From: Liolophura sinensis
Lineage: Eukaryota > Mollusca > Polyplacophora > Chitonida > Chitonidae
Direction: 5' to 3'
Length of the DNA stretch: 64,000 nt
Assembly: GCF_032854445.1 (NCBI RefSeq)
Contig: NC_088304.1
Location: 32,668,810-32,732,809 of the forward strand
Positions 12,771 to 24,479 of the stretch are shown one piece after another. The translations under genes were made by a program, and so were the position numbers. Numbering within the stretch: position 1 is the stretch's first letter; every line of letters starts with the position of its first letter. The notes beneath the pieces are model-generated. The model did no database searches, had not been told where the DNA came from, and saw only the letters and a list, made by a program, of their open reading frames with translations.

Positions 12771-13329
12771 AGATCTTGCGTTAATTATGATGACTTTAAT
12801 CTGCGTCACAAGTTGTTAGTTCAAAAACTAGTTTGTCAAGGATACTCCATCAAACGCCTTCACTGTAAGTTTCTCAAATTTCTCAAATGCAAGTGCCCCC
12901 CCCCCCTGCATTAATTACATCTGTATGATGCCTTTATGAACAGTTGCAATCAAAGCGCGACTGAGATACCTTGTTTAATTGTCATTTGACCTGAAACTCA
13001 TTCATGGACTAGGAATTTGAACTTTGATATGGAATTCATGCCTTGAATATCCACTATCTGCCCGGCATCATTGAAAACTGATGACCGCTTCTCTCTTGTG
13101 TGTTACCGGTTTATTTTCCTATTTGTATAATTTCTTACATATCTTTGTCTTTGGGAGTTAGTGTTAAACGTTGTTTTGGAAATGGATCTTGCGATTATCG
13201 ACTTGGAACGCCCTTTACGGACTACGAATGGTATACGAATGTCGGATATGACGCTTATATGTTTCGGTGATCGGAGTTTCGGTGATCTTTTGTATTGGAG
13301 ATAATTTTCTCTGAGGCGAAACAAACAGC

Positions 13330-16110
13330 GTCTGTCTGGAAAGTTGCAGATTCAGGTAACAGAAATTTCTGGTATTTTCATATGCAATTAGTGTTTTGTC
13401 TCTAGAACTTTCATGATAGTTAGTTGAATGAATATGGAAGAACCAGTATGGACAGTTAAGACGATGGATGTTTGTATTTTTTTTTCAAGTTTTGGCTGAA
13501 AGTTAATCAAACCTTGCTGACGAAATATTGTCATGTGATCATGATTTCCCGCCTTTTTTTGCTCAATGTTTTATAATGGACAGTGCAGTGGGTTGCCAAT
13601 AATGTCCTGCGTTCTATTTTTGTTGCATATTCTCTGTCAGAAAGGTTGAGGATAAGAGTAATTGAAAGTTCGGATAGAATAACCGTTAGCGTTAGACCTG
13701 TTCTTGTGTAACTTTCCAAGTACTTTTCGAGTATGTCCTCTATGAGTACAAGTACAACCAGGATGGAACAGTGTAATGGAGTTAAACAGTTGAAACAAGA
13801 TTCTTATACTGTTATGCTGCTCATCTTGTGAAACAGCTTCGTTGACATGTGAATGCGTCAGCAATTAGGATTGTATCTGTATTGCTCCCAGGTTATAGAA
13901 TGTGACCCGTTAACACATGTTATATCATTGGTAGCATACTTATTTGAAATTTGTTCATTTTAAGGTTGTATTGTAATTTAGCGTATGCAGGGTAATTATG
14001 ACCAGAGGCATATGTAAAACTTGTATGTTAAGTCTAGCGATGTTACGCTTATCTCTATGCTGTAATATCAAGGTGACTCATGCATGTAGTATAAGGGTAC
14101 ATTAGGTTGTATTGCTGATAAATGTTCAAATTTGGACTAAGTAAGGAACAAGAGTAATGTATCAATAACCGCTGCATGTTTGGATTTTCATATTTTTCTA
14201 GTTTTTGTATTTGTACTGAGGAAGGCTTATGCAGCTTATCTTACCATGTCACCACATGACCATTAAAGTGTGGAGCATGTTGTAGCAGCAATTATTAAGC
14301 AGATAAAGTTGTTCTAGTCGACTAGGGTATTTTGACTAGCCAGGATAGGTTACTATGTGTGGTTTTAAAGCCCTGCATTAATCCTAGTATTGTACTATAT
14401 GTGTTCATGGCCAAGATATAAGAGTGCTAATGGTTACCGTTAGTGTAGGAGGTATTTATAGCCATTACAATATTGTATTGAAATTATAACAGGGATGCCA
14501 CTCTCTACATACCATATCTGAATGCATTTGGAAGGACTTGTTGTAACAACATTATACGAATGTTTGAATGCTGTCAAAACTACACGTACATCAACCTATG
14601 GTTTCGTCTTAGCTCAGCTCGGTTTTCCCCACCATAATGCTTCCTGCCGTCGTAGAAATGAACTGTTCTAGAGTACAGTCTAAGTCGTTAAACTTAAATA
14701 AGGATTCTTACCATTCTAAATGAATCCTGCTCAGATACACATGTACACTTCATTGCTTAAACATGCCTGTACATTCAGAGACTGTACATAGCAGGAAAGC
14801 AATGTGCATTTAACCGAACAGAAATGAAGGTATGCGTGTTGTTAAGGAAGTTTATCTCTTGTTTGAAGCGTGACCTATTTCCTGTCCATCATTTTTCGTG
14901 GGGTCAGTGGACGATAACATAATTATTATACGTTTTTTTATTTAATTAATTGTTGTTTTACGTGGTACTCCAGAACATTTCACTTACACGATTGCTTTCA
15001 TGGTAGTGACGTAATCATACGCATTCATCGTTTGAAAGTTCCAAAACTGTGAAACACAGTACATTTTCCTTTCTCTTTGTCATTACACTTTTTAGGTACA
15101 ATAAAACATATAGCGCATGCCCTGAGTTGGGGTCTCACAAAAGGCCATCTTGCGAGTGGTACTGACATTACGCTCTGTGCTCGCTGAACAGCACTTGCCT
15201 GGAGCGTATACAATTCCTGATATCCCACGGTATACACTATCAAGGGAATACTATTTCCTGTAGAAGCATTAAGCGTAATATAACCCTTTCAGCAAATTTC
15301 TGCAAAACGCGAAAGGATATCATTGTAGACTATAGTTAAATATATTTTAAATGTGTTAAATTGTTGCAATCATTTATGATTTGATGAAATTCCTAGATCA
15401 CACGATGTGCGTGCTCAAATTCGACCTTAAATAGGAATTTGTGCACTTACCTGGCCTGACCGTGTGTGATGCCTCACTGATTATAAACCTCTCGCTCAGT
15501 CTGACGGCCGTCAAAGGTAACTTACCTGTCGCCAATGTCCACTTTCTTCTCGACCAATGATGTTCAACTCGTGTTCTGTAGTCATTGAAGATCACGTGTC
15601 CAGATATAACAATTTTATTTTTTATTTTCATTACACCATAGTCCATGATGGGTGAAAACCACCAAGCTGAGGCAAGTTGCTGACGAACTTTCCACCTGTG
15701 ACATACACTTTTATGCCTTAACAGTGATCTAACGGTACATGATACCTGCTGAATACAATGTTGAATCGTCTTCTCTATTCCTCCTGATTTTTACTTTAGT
15801 TGCAGTTACAACGTACTGTGCTTGAGATATTTTATCTTGAATAAATGGGAAAAAAGACCTTGTAATGTATTGTTTTACCGGTATGGCGTATATCTTGGCT
15901 GCTTTCGTTCATGTCTACATTCCTTTGATACATTCCATACTTAACTGAAGAGCCATACAAATTCTGTTGAATTCTAGTGAAAAAAGACTTCAAACATCGT
16001 CATTTTCCACAAAAACCACCAACCCGAGGCACATTAAAATTCCCTCCATGTTGTAGGCTTGTCCAATAAAAACCTCCCTTCCTCTTCTCGAATATTGAAT
16101 ATTATCACTG
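13330..16110. other. Intergenic, weak SINE scraps
   Basis: Mostly unremarkable AT-rich sequence. Degenerate pieces of SINE family 1 are visible at about 14618-14665 (plus) and 14925-15005 (minus). A minus-strand frame at 15398-15646 contains two consensus donors (GTAAGT at 15525-15520 and 15450-15445). I could not tie it to a protein family. Confidence 0.4.
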
Positions 16111-16113
16111 TGC

Positions 16114-16214
16114 TTATGGTTTTACTCCTACAATATGATTAACGTGCATTTCCAGTCTGAGGTAAATACGTATGTCTTCGTGATCGTCAACGTTGAGGTC
16201 TGTGAAAGCCACCT
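16114..16214 (-). CDS. Possible terminal exon, unknown protein
   Basis: On the minus strand a strong acceptor (ctttttcttttcag) precedes position 16214. An open frame then reads VAFTDLNVDDHEDI and continues through RLEMHVNHIVGVKP to a TAA. If it is a real exon, its upstream exons would lie at higher coordinates, across the 16.67-19.6 kb satellite, possibly in the cysteine-rich gene at 19.57-20.24 kb. No family is recognised, and the splice link is conjecture. Confidence 0.25.
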
Positions 16215-16669
16215 CTGAAAAGAAAAAGTTTGGAACGAGGGCCATGTCACGGCTACATGTAGGCTGCCCAAATGTGTTTGGAATGCCATGCCCTGAATAG
16301 TTACTTGACAAAGCTAAGTACGATGAAGTCTGTAATCTATTAAAATGACGACCCAAATGAGACTTCTAAACCTTCGATGTTTAACTATTAAATACTCAAA
16401 TAACAAGCACTGCTTGCAGAATCTGTATTTTATTTAACCTTAACTATAGCTCTTTCATTTAAGGTATATGTTGAATAAATGTGTCCCATTCTTTTAAGTT
16501 AAACACCTTATGCAGCCTCCTTATACAGCCACTTCACTATCTCTTTTGGGTCAAATACCACAATATATAACCGGTAAACTGTAGTTCACATTTCTTTTGG
16601 AGTGGACAAAAACAAATTGTATAAATCAATATATTCTAGAAACTTAAAGTAATACCAAGAAGAGTGATG

Positions 16670-19600
16670 AGAAAGCTTTCCTACTTTATGGCAGGGTTAG
16701 ATACTGAGTCCCGGGTAGTATCAGGAACTGAATATAAAGATGACACTCAGAAGCACAACAGTGGGAGGGCTGGATACGTTCTGCTCTATACACGGTTATA
16801 TACTGAGTCCCGGGTAACATCAGGAACTGAATATGGTTCTCAGAAGCACAGCGGTGAGAAGGCCGGGCATGTTCTGCCGTATGGCACGATTATATACTGA
16901 GTCCCGGGTAACATCAGGAACTGAATATGGTTCTCAGAAGCACAGCGGTGAGAAGACTGGGTATGTTCTGCCTTATGGCACGGTTATATACTGAGACCCG
17001 GGTAGCATCAGGTACGGAATGTAAAGATGACGCTCAGAAGCACAACAGTGAGAAGGCCGGGTATGTTCTGCTCTGTACACGGTTATATACTGAGTCCCGG
17101 GTAACATCAGGTACGGAATATGAAGATTACGCTCAGAAGCACAGCGGTGAGAAGGCCGGGTATGTTCTGCTCTGTACACGGTTATATACTGAGTCCCGGG
17201 TAGTATCAGGTACGGAATATAAAGATGACACTCAGAAGCACAACAGTGAGAAGGCCGGGTATGTTCTGCTCTGTACACGGTTATATACTGAGCCCCGGGT
17301 AACATCAGGAACTGAATATGAAGATGACGCTCAGAAACACAGCGGTGAGAAGGCCGGTATGTTCTGCTCTGTACACGGTTATATACTGAGTCCCGGGTAA
17401 TATCAGGAACTGAATATGAAGATGACGCTCAGAAGCACAACAGTGAGAAGGCCGGGTATGTTCTGCTCTGTACACGGTTATATACTGAGTCCCGGGTAAC
17501 ATCAGGAACTGAATATGAAGATGACGCTCAGAAACACAGCGGTGAGAAGGCCGGTATGTTCTGCTCTGTACACGGTTATATACTGAGTCCCGGGTAGTAT
17601 CAGGTACGGAATATAAAGATGACACTCAGAAGCACAACAGTGAGAAGGCTGGGTATGTTCTGCTCTGTACACGGTTATATACTGAGTCCCGGGTAACATC
17701 AGGAACTGAATATGAAGATGACGCTCAGAAACACAGCGGTGAGAAGGCCGGTATGTTCTGCTCTGTACACGGTTATATACTGAGTCCCGGGTAATATCAG
17801 GAACTGAATATGAAGATGACGCTCAGAAGCACAACAGTGAGAAGGCCGGGTATGTTCTGCTCTGTACACGGTTATATACTGAGTCCCGGGTAACATCAGG
17901 AACTGAATATGAAGATGACGCTCAGAAACACAGCGGTGAGAAGGCCGGTATGTTCTGCTCTGTACACGGTTATATACTGAGTCCCGGGTAACATCAGGAA
18001 CTGAATATGAAGATGACGCTCAGAAGCACAGCAGTGAGAAGGCCGGGTATGTTCTGCTCTGTACACGGTTATATACTGAGTCCCGGGTAACATCAGGAAC
18101 TGAATATGGTTCTCAGAAGCACAGCGGTGAGAAGGCTGGGTATGTTCTGCTCTGTACACGGTTATATACTGAGTCCCGGGTAGTATCAGGCACGGAATAT
18201 AAAGATGACACTCAGAAGCACAACAGTGAGAAGGCCGGGTATGTTCTGCTCTGTACACGGTTATATACTGAGTCCCGGGTAACATCAGGAACTGAATATG
18301 GTTCTCAGAAGCACAGCGGTGAGAAGGCCGGGTATGTTCTGCTCTGTACACGGTTATATACTGAGTCCCGGGTAGTATCAGGCACGGAATATAAAGATGA
18401 CACTCAGAAGCACAACAGTGAGAAGGCCGGGTATGTTCTGCTCTGTACACGGTTATATACTGAGTCCCGGGTAACATCAGGAGCTGAATATGGTTCTCAG
18501 AAGCACAGCGGTGAGAAGGCTGGGTATGTTCTGCTCTGTACACGGTTATATACTGAGTCCCGGGTAACATCAGGAACTGAATATGGTTCTCAGAAGCACA
18601 GCGGTGAGAAGGCCGGGTATGTTCTGCTCTGTACACGGTTATATACTGAGTCCCGGGTAACATCAGGAACTGAATATGGTTCTCAGAAGCACAGCGGTGA
18701 GAAGGCTGGGTATGTTCTGCCGTATGGCACGGTTATATACTGAGACCCGGGTAGCATCAGGTACGGAATATAAAGATGACGTTTAGAAGCACAACAGTGA
18801 GAAGGCCGGGTATGTTCTGCCGTATGGCACGATTGTACACTGGATCCCGGATTATATCAGGTACGGAATATAAAGATAACGCTCAGAAGCACAACAGTGA
18901 GAAGGCTGGATACGTTCTGCTCTATACACGGTTATATACTGAGTCCCGGGTAACATCAGGAACTGAATATGGTTCTCAGAAGCACAGCGGTGAGAAGACT
19001 GGGTATGTTCTGCCTTATGGCAAGGTTATATACTGAGTCCCGGGTAACATCAGGTACGGAATATGAAGATTACGCTCAGAAACACAGCGGTGAGAAGGCT
19101 GGGTATGTTCTGCTCTGTACACGGTTATATACTGAGTCCCGGGTAACATCAGGAACTCAATATGGTTCTCAGAAGCACAGCGGTGAGAAGGCTGGGTATG
19201 TTCTGCCTTATGGCACGGTTATATACTGAGTCCCGGGTAGCATCAGGTACGGAATATGAAGATGACGCTCAGAAGCACAGCGGTGAGAAGGCTGGGTATG
19301 TTCTGCTCTGTACACGGTTATATACTGAGTCCCGGGTAACATCAGGAACTGAATATGGTTCTCAGAAGCACAGCGGTGAGAAGGCTGGGTATGTTCTGCC
19401 TTATGGCACGGTTATATACTGAGTCCCGGGTAGCATCAGGTACGGAATATGAAGATGACGCTCAGAAGCACAGCGGTGAGAAGGCTGGGTATGTTCTGCC
19501 TTATGGCACGGTTATATACTGAGTCCCGGGTAGCATCAGGTACGGAATATAAAGATGACGTTCAGAAGCACAGCTGTGATAAAGCTGAATAGACTTTGTT
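16670..19600. repeat. 93/99-bp satellite array, about 30 copies
   Basis: Tandem units contain gagtcccgggtaacatcag, then a variable block, then cagaagcacagcggtgagaa and a 'gtatgttctgc' segment. Spacing between gtacacggttatatac words is 93 bp for units with ggttct in the variable block and 99 bp for units with aaagatgacact-type inserts. Several units have lost one G (98 bp). The two types are interspersed, which suggests homogenisation by unequal exchange. Long open frames occur on both strands (for example 17896-18663 minus) because 93 and 99 are multiples of three and stops are rare. Units with the lost G shift both frames, so coding constraint is unlikely. The array abuts the 3' end of the gene at 19.57-20.24 kb. 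Confidence 0.95.
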
Positions 19601-20239
19601 GTATGGTCACCGTTCCACACACCGGTGTTACAGTAGCGTTTTGAATGGCATCAAATATTTCCCCAATGGTGTTCCCACAATACTGTGTGTATGGATGTTG
19701 GCACCTTTTTAGTTCATCCGGGTAGGTACAGAGAGCTACCTGCACCTCTTCTTCTAGCCATTTTTGTCCTCTAGTGTTAGCTTGTTGCCCAAGTATGGAC
19801 AGCTGGCATTTATATTTGCTGTGGTGAGAGACTGAACAGTCATACACGCCTGTCTGTTGTTCACCGATACAAGTCTTCTTTGCTATAAGCTGGGCTATAT
19901 TCTTAGGTTCACATTCAACACTTATAGCTCCGTGCATCCCGTTAGGGTTCACAAACATGTCCAGGTGTTCTCTTATCTCCGGGCGTCGTTCTCCTACAAT
20001 TATCCAGAACTCTATCCACGCACTCAACTTCTTTCAGCACTTGTAGAACAGTAATCTTTAATCGCGTCTAGGCTTTAGGAGGGTTCAGAAGCGTCCGTTA
20101 CACGATTGAATTTTGGTATACACGCCTGTACCTGCCGAACACCCTGGTCAGTGGTCGATGGACAGGTGGCTCTACTCAGGTGACACACCGCCAGCGAGAG
20201 AACAATCACGACCAAAGCGAAAGGTCTTTGGTATTTCAT
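19570..20239 (-). pseudogene. Secreted cysteine-rich protein, copy 2 (apparently broken)
   Basis: An ATG at 20239-20237 begins a signal peptide (MKYQRPFALVVIVLSLAV), then ATCPSTTDQ and VQACIPKF. An in-frame TAA at 20077-20075 interrupts it, but the same frame continues with IKDYC. After further frame changes a long frame (from about 20027) reads GMHGAISVECE, AKKTCIG, VYDCSVSHHSKYKCQ, RGQKWLEEEV, ALCTYPDELKRCQHP and IFDAIQNATVTPVC before entering the satellite. About ten cysteines and the signal peptide suggest a secreted domain. I do not recognise the family. The match to the broken copy at 1720-2465 is clear in order and wording. Either both copies are pseudogenes, or introns explain part of the interruption. 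Confidence 0.6.
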
Positions 20240-20489
20240 GCTGAAATTCGTTTCAATATAGAACGTACTGAGCTTAGTTCAGCGTGTATATGGCCTATCC
20301 TAAACTGTATCAGGCACTTATGAAGGCGACCTTTACTGCCGAGATAAGGAAGGCAACGTGACATTGTAACGAGATTCGAACGAGACCCCTTCGACATTCA
20401 GTCAAGAATCTCGTGTCAATCTCGCGCATGTACCTGATTCTTGCATTACTGACTAAATCTCGGGCCCTCGTTCATATATGGCTTTTTCC

Positions 20490-20880
20490 TTCACTTCTCG
20501 CCTGAATCTCGATCAAATCTCCACTAAATCTCGCACAATGTTTTGACTCTCGACTTAATCTCGTCAGCATATCGCCTGTATTCTTAATCTGGAATGGTCT
20601 TGACGCCACTATGAGCCCGAGAGGGGCAACTTTGTTTTGGCATTGAACACTTTCGACGAGTACAGTAGTCACAACTGTTGCAGTATTATTTCACTTCACA
20701 CTGCCAACCTATTAATTACGGAGTAATAATACTGTGAATATTACTGAGAGTCTTTTCTTGGCCAAGATGACTGGCTGTTGGGTTGTTATGAGCAGCTAAA
20801 AACACTTCAGGGACAAGACTTCTTGGAACTACTATCTGTAAGTCTCTCTTCAACTGGGAGGATTCAGTGCAGCACTTCAT
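20490..20880 (-). pseudogene. Gypsy integrase zinc-binding region, partial
   Basis: The minus strand reads LQIVVPRSLVPEV, then AAHNNPTASHLGQEKTL, and in another frame CNSCDYCTRRKCSMPKQ. This is the HHCC arrangement at the start of gypsy integrases. The catalytic core is missing. Confidence 0.7.
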
Positions 20881-21064
20881 CCTGCACCCGCACAATATTA
20901 AGACATTTCCAATACGTTTTCAAGTCCGAAGGTGCCATTTCTATGTGAGAGACGGGAATTTTCTGCCACTAATAACCCAGACGAGGACAGTTCGGTGATA
21001 GGATTTTTTTATTGGGCCACTTCCGCAACGACATGGCTCAACGGAGCTACAAAGACAGAACTTT

Positions 21065-21310
21065 CTCCGGCTGACTGGCTGACGGCATAGATAACTTTCT
21101 CAGGGCAACTTGTTTCTGTAGGTGAAGGATAAGGAATTCGGGACAGAGAATCTGCGCTATTGCTGGCTTTCCCGCGGCGATATCAAATAGTGCACTGGAA
21201 TTCTTCCATTTGTAGGCTCTATCTGGTAAGACGTGAGTTAAGATTTTTCTGGCTTCTAAGTTACACTAACGGTTTGTGATCCGTCAGAAAGGTAAAAGCC
21301 CAAACAATAG
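21065..21310 (-). pseudogene. Gypsy RNase H fragment
   Basis: The minus strand reads AFTFLTDHKPLV, a stop, LRSQKNLNSRLTR, a stop, SLQMEEFQCTI, and later ASNSADSLSRIPYPSP. These are the C-terminal RNase H blocks (TDHKPL, then the DxLSR motif) of gypsy elements, with nonsense codons. Confidence 0.8.
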
Positions 21311-21639
21311 CCAAACCTAAGCTATATTGAAAGGTAGGGTAATTTTGTTCCGCCGAATTCAGCGCTCTGGATACGTGAGCGTTAACTTTTTCCGTCCCGT
21401 TTTAAGGTTGGGGGAGAACACTGCCCATCCCTTTCACACTGGTGTCGGTATGAAGGAAAAACCAAGATCGGCTCACTTGTCAGTGTCTCTTTTGAGCTAT
21501 TGAATCCGGTATCGCAGTTGGTGGTCCACACATTTATACTTGTGCCTTTTCCGTCAACTTACACGACGGTCTGAAAATTTTGGCGAAATTTCTGATGAAG
21601 CGACGGTAGTATCCTACTAGACCTAGAGAAACTATGAAC

Positions 21640-22340
21640 CTCACTGACGTTGCGATACTGCGATATAGCTTCTGTCTTCTTTGGGTTTGGTATGACTCCA
21701 TCTTTTGATATACGATGCCTTACCTAAAGAACTTCCGAGTTGCCTTAGTAACATTTTCATGGTTTTACGCGGAGGCAGACGATTATTAAACACTTCGGAC
21801 GTCTTCCAGATGGGTATCATAGTTATCGGAAAAGACAACAATGGCGTCAAGGTAGAGTAAGCATATCTCCCACTGGAAACCACGTAGAAATTCCATGTGG
21901 CGCATGAAGGTCGCTGGTGCACTTACAAGGCCAAATGGCATCTTCCGGAAGTGGTATAGTCTTCCATCAGGTGCAGCAAACGTAGTCTCCGGCTTTCAGG
22001 ATTCATCTAAGGGTATTTGCCAGTATCCACTGGCTAAGTCCAGGGTAGAGAAGATGGACGATCCCGAGAGAGCATCAAGTGTTTCGTCCACTCGTCGTCA
22101 TATGACTGAAAAATTGTTGAGTACGACGTTAAACCCCAAGCACTCACGCACCCCCACTGGGTATGGGGTAGCTGTCTCGTCGAGTTATTTATTTTCTCAA
22201 AGTGAATTCAGAAGCGTATCTGACCATTATTTTTCTTCACCAGTGCAATATGGAATTTCAGTGGGTTGTCGCTAGGTTCGACCACCCCTGGGTTTTCCAT
22301 GCTGGAAATATGCTCTCGGACAGGGTGAGAGCTCACGGTA
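21640..22340 (-). pseudogene. Gypsy reverse transcriptase fragment
   Basis: Minus-strand segments read FHIALVKKNNGQIRF, then, beyond a small insertion, VDETLDALSGSSIFSTLDLA, SGYWQIPLDES, GLYHFRKMPFGLVSAPATF, and LLYLDAIVVFS in place of the usual Y-x-D-D. The catalytic box is therefore changed (YLDA). The frame is also split by the SINE tail at 22093-22153. Confidence 0.8.
22093..22153 (+). repeat. SINE family 2 tail nested in gypsy RT
   Basis: The 61-bp segment beginning cgtcgtcatatgactgaaaa and ending in cactcacgcacc matches the 3' tail of the full SINE at 42304-42675. It is bracketed by CCACT at 22088-22092 and 22154-22158. Removing it and one CCACT brings reverse-transcriptase codons on both sides together. 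It is a 5'-truncated retroposed copy with a 5-bp target duplication. Confidence 0.85.
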
Positions 22341-22864
22341 TTCGACAGGTACTTTCTCTAATGGGATGACAATCGCCAGTGTCGATTGTGTGATAAATTA
22401 GACCTGTGCTTCCTAGATTGTGTGAGTATGAGGATAAAATGTTCGAGTACTGGTGGACGAGTTTTTCAAGTCGTTTTCGTTGTTCTGGCATTAGATCTGG
22501 AGAGCCTGTATCAGGTAAGTCACTGTTGTCGACCTTACTCTGGGTAGTTGAAGGGTTCCTATCTGATTTACGTGATATGCCTATCTAGTTTACCTTGTTC
22601 GACGTTTTGTTGCTCCATGAAGTCGACTGAGGCGTAGTTGTGACATTGTGACATCCACTCAGAGACATAGTTTATTTTCTCTGTCCGGGCGCCTTGTGTG
22701 CCTATGGGAAGGGTTACTGGCTGCTTACCAGTATTCAAGATGATCAGCTGTGCATGGTTTTTCTCTAGCCTTGTTAAGAAATGGCCAATAATAGTGTCGG
22801 TCTTTTCAGAGACCACAAATGGGATCCATGACCAATGGCATAGGAGGGATTGCGTGCTGTACTA

Positions 22865-23275
22865 TCAAATTTCACTGGTAATAAGCTGTTCGACTGGTGC
22901 AAAGGTTAGATCCTGTTTGACTGGATACTCGGCGAACCTCAGATGCTTGAGCGTCTTTGAAAATAGAAATAGCAGATCGGCAATCACCATCACATCACTA
23001 TAGTTAATGCTGATCTCATTCTTCTCTAAAAAATCCAATCGAAGAATGCACTTTTCTGCTAGGCGCCTAACAACATACATGGCATGTGTTCCTTGAGCTG
23101 GGTCAAATTTGATGTCTAAGACAGTTGCACCACACGTTTTGAACTTTGTATTGTTGACTGTGACGTAGGAAGTGCCGATGAGTTTGAACCCCCACTTTCT
23201 GGACTCAGCAAGTCTGCGATAAAATTTTTCGTCTACAATGGAAAATCCGTCATCAAGCAAACAGTTCACCCGTTG
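22865..23275 (-). pseudogene. Retroelement aspartic protease domain
   Basis: The open frame begins VNCLLDDGFSIVDEKFYRRL and later reads CILRLDFLEKNEISI, the pattern of a retropepsin in gypsy polyproteins. The usual catalytic D-T/S-G is D-D-G here, so this copy is probably inactive as well as separated from its neighbours by stops. Confidence 0.7.
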
Positions 23276-23639
23276 TCCACTAATGATGGAACTGACCTTA
23301 ATGGGTAGAGTAGACCGTTGTTGATGTCTGACAAACTCTAGATGCTTATCAGCAGACCAGCATAGTACACTATAAGAATGTCTGCTTGGATTGCCGAGCA
23401 GTCAACAGTCCGATGCTCTGTTTGGTGACAGATGGACCAGCCTCCAAATGTGACGGTGTTTGGGGAATCAACGTACCGTCATACTTCTTTTTGGTGAATA
23501 AGACCGTCTTGGGACGTGACCATGTCGACGATCTGCAGGTGGGTCATCTGCCTGTGGGGAACTGTACGATGTTTGATTATAGCCTACCTGGGTTGACTTG
23601 GTGACACCCGTGTTAGGACGGCCCTCGAACTACCGACAC

Positions 23640-23675
23640 GGTTTGATCAGCATCCGGTTTGATCAGCATCCGGTA
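23640..23675. repeat. 18-bp direct duplication
   Basis: The phrase ggtttgatcagcatcc occurs twice in tandem within the decayed gypsy element. Confidence 0.85.
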
Positions 23676-24479
23676 TTAGACTGGGAGAAGTAAGAAGCCG
23701 ATCTAGTGCTGTTTTAGTGCGAGCCGTTTCCACAAGTCCTTTTACTGATACACTTTGGTGGTCTGGCGATAAGGAAGAGCCACAGCATTATGGAATTTAT
23801 CCTTGACGGTCAATCTGGTTTTTTTCTGAGGGTGGTATAGTGATCAGCAGCAAGCATGTGAAGACGAGCCGAGTAAGTGATGAATGTCTCTGATGGGTCT
23901 TTCACTGCACTGTTGAACAGGATCAATCTCGTATGCTTGTGCAGGGGACCTGCATGTGAAGCTGGATTTCAGCATGGCAATAATTTCATCATAATCATTT
24001 TTTTAGCCTATGGCTTGCCAACGTGTCCGTGTCCGGGCATACAGTAACAGGAACAGTGCTTTTCCCTTACTGACTGCATAAAGGAGTGTATTCAGTACTT
24101 GTTTCACTTTGTTAAGAAACGTGGTGAGTTCCTGATTTAAATCAGGCGAGTGTTCCCCTGAAAATGTACCAGTATAGTCTTTAACTTTCAGTAAATATAC
24201 ATGGGGTCCTGGTGGATGGTTGGCCCTTCCTGTCTGGTTGTTAGTTTCGCCTGTGAACGTTGTACTGATTCCTGAATGACAACATTCCTGTCTAGCCCCA
24301 TTTGTGCGCTCATCAAATCTTGCCTGAAGGGCGTAAAATGTCTCCTGACTGACAGCCATGATGCTTAAACGGAAAACAATAAGGTGTAAATGGTTACGAG
24401 AAAAAAATAAGACAGAGGTGAACTCATAATACGTACCAGGTGGAAAAGCACTAAAACCTGAAAATCCACTCAATAAGAT

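Larger units (their letters stand above)
10362..13330 (+). mobile_element. Penelope-like element, Naiad-type domain order (copy B)
   Basis: One decayed retroelement on the plus strand. A GIY-YIG endonuclease at 10362-10920 comes first, then a linker with a cysteine cluster (YNCCCESS at about 11290), then a reverse transcriptase at about 11410-12760, then a 3' region shared with copies A and C. Canonical animal Penelope elements carry the endonuclease after the reverse transcriptase. The permuted order with a CxC linker is the published hallmark of Naiad and Chlamys elements. Stops of all three types and several frameshifts make it inactive. It could instead be the tail of one copy next to the body of another. 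However, the endonuclease, linker and reverse transcriptase follow one another at the spacing expected for a single permuted unit. Confidence 0.8.
20480..24359 (-). mobile_element. Gypsy-type LTR retrotransposon, decayed internal region
   Basis: Minus-strand pieces appear in the canonical order gag, protease, reverse transcriptase, RNase H and integrase zinc domain. The gag-like start MAVSQETFYALQARFDERTN begins at 24359. ETFITYSARLHMLAADHYTT follows near 23880. Protease is at 23275-22865, reverse transcriptase at about 22340-21640, RNase H near 21310-21065 and the integrase zinc-binding part near 20880-20490. The order protease, RT, RNase H, integrase is that of Ty3/gypsy. Many stops and frameshifts make it inactive. 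I found no LTR at either end. Integrase is cut short where the cysteine-rich gene's upstream region begins. Confidence 0.8.

Noticed and set aside
17896-18663. 255-codon minus-strand open frame as a repeat protein
   Set aside because: It consists only of the 93/99-bp satellite, is open on both strands, and ends at a one-base loss that recurs through the array.
16664-19422. Resemblance of QKHSGEKAGYV to the C2H2 zinc-finger linker
   Set aside because: The units lack the paired cysteines and histidines of a C2H2 finger at any spacing.
16670-19600. CRISPR array
   Set aside because: The repeats are head-to-tail without unique spacers, and this is eukaryotic DNA.
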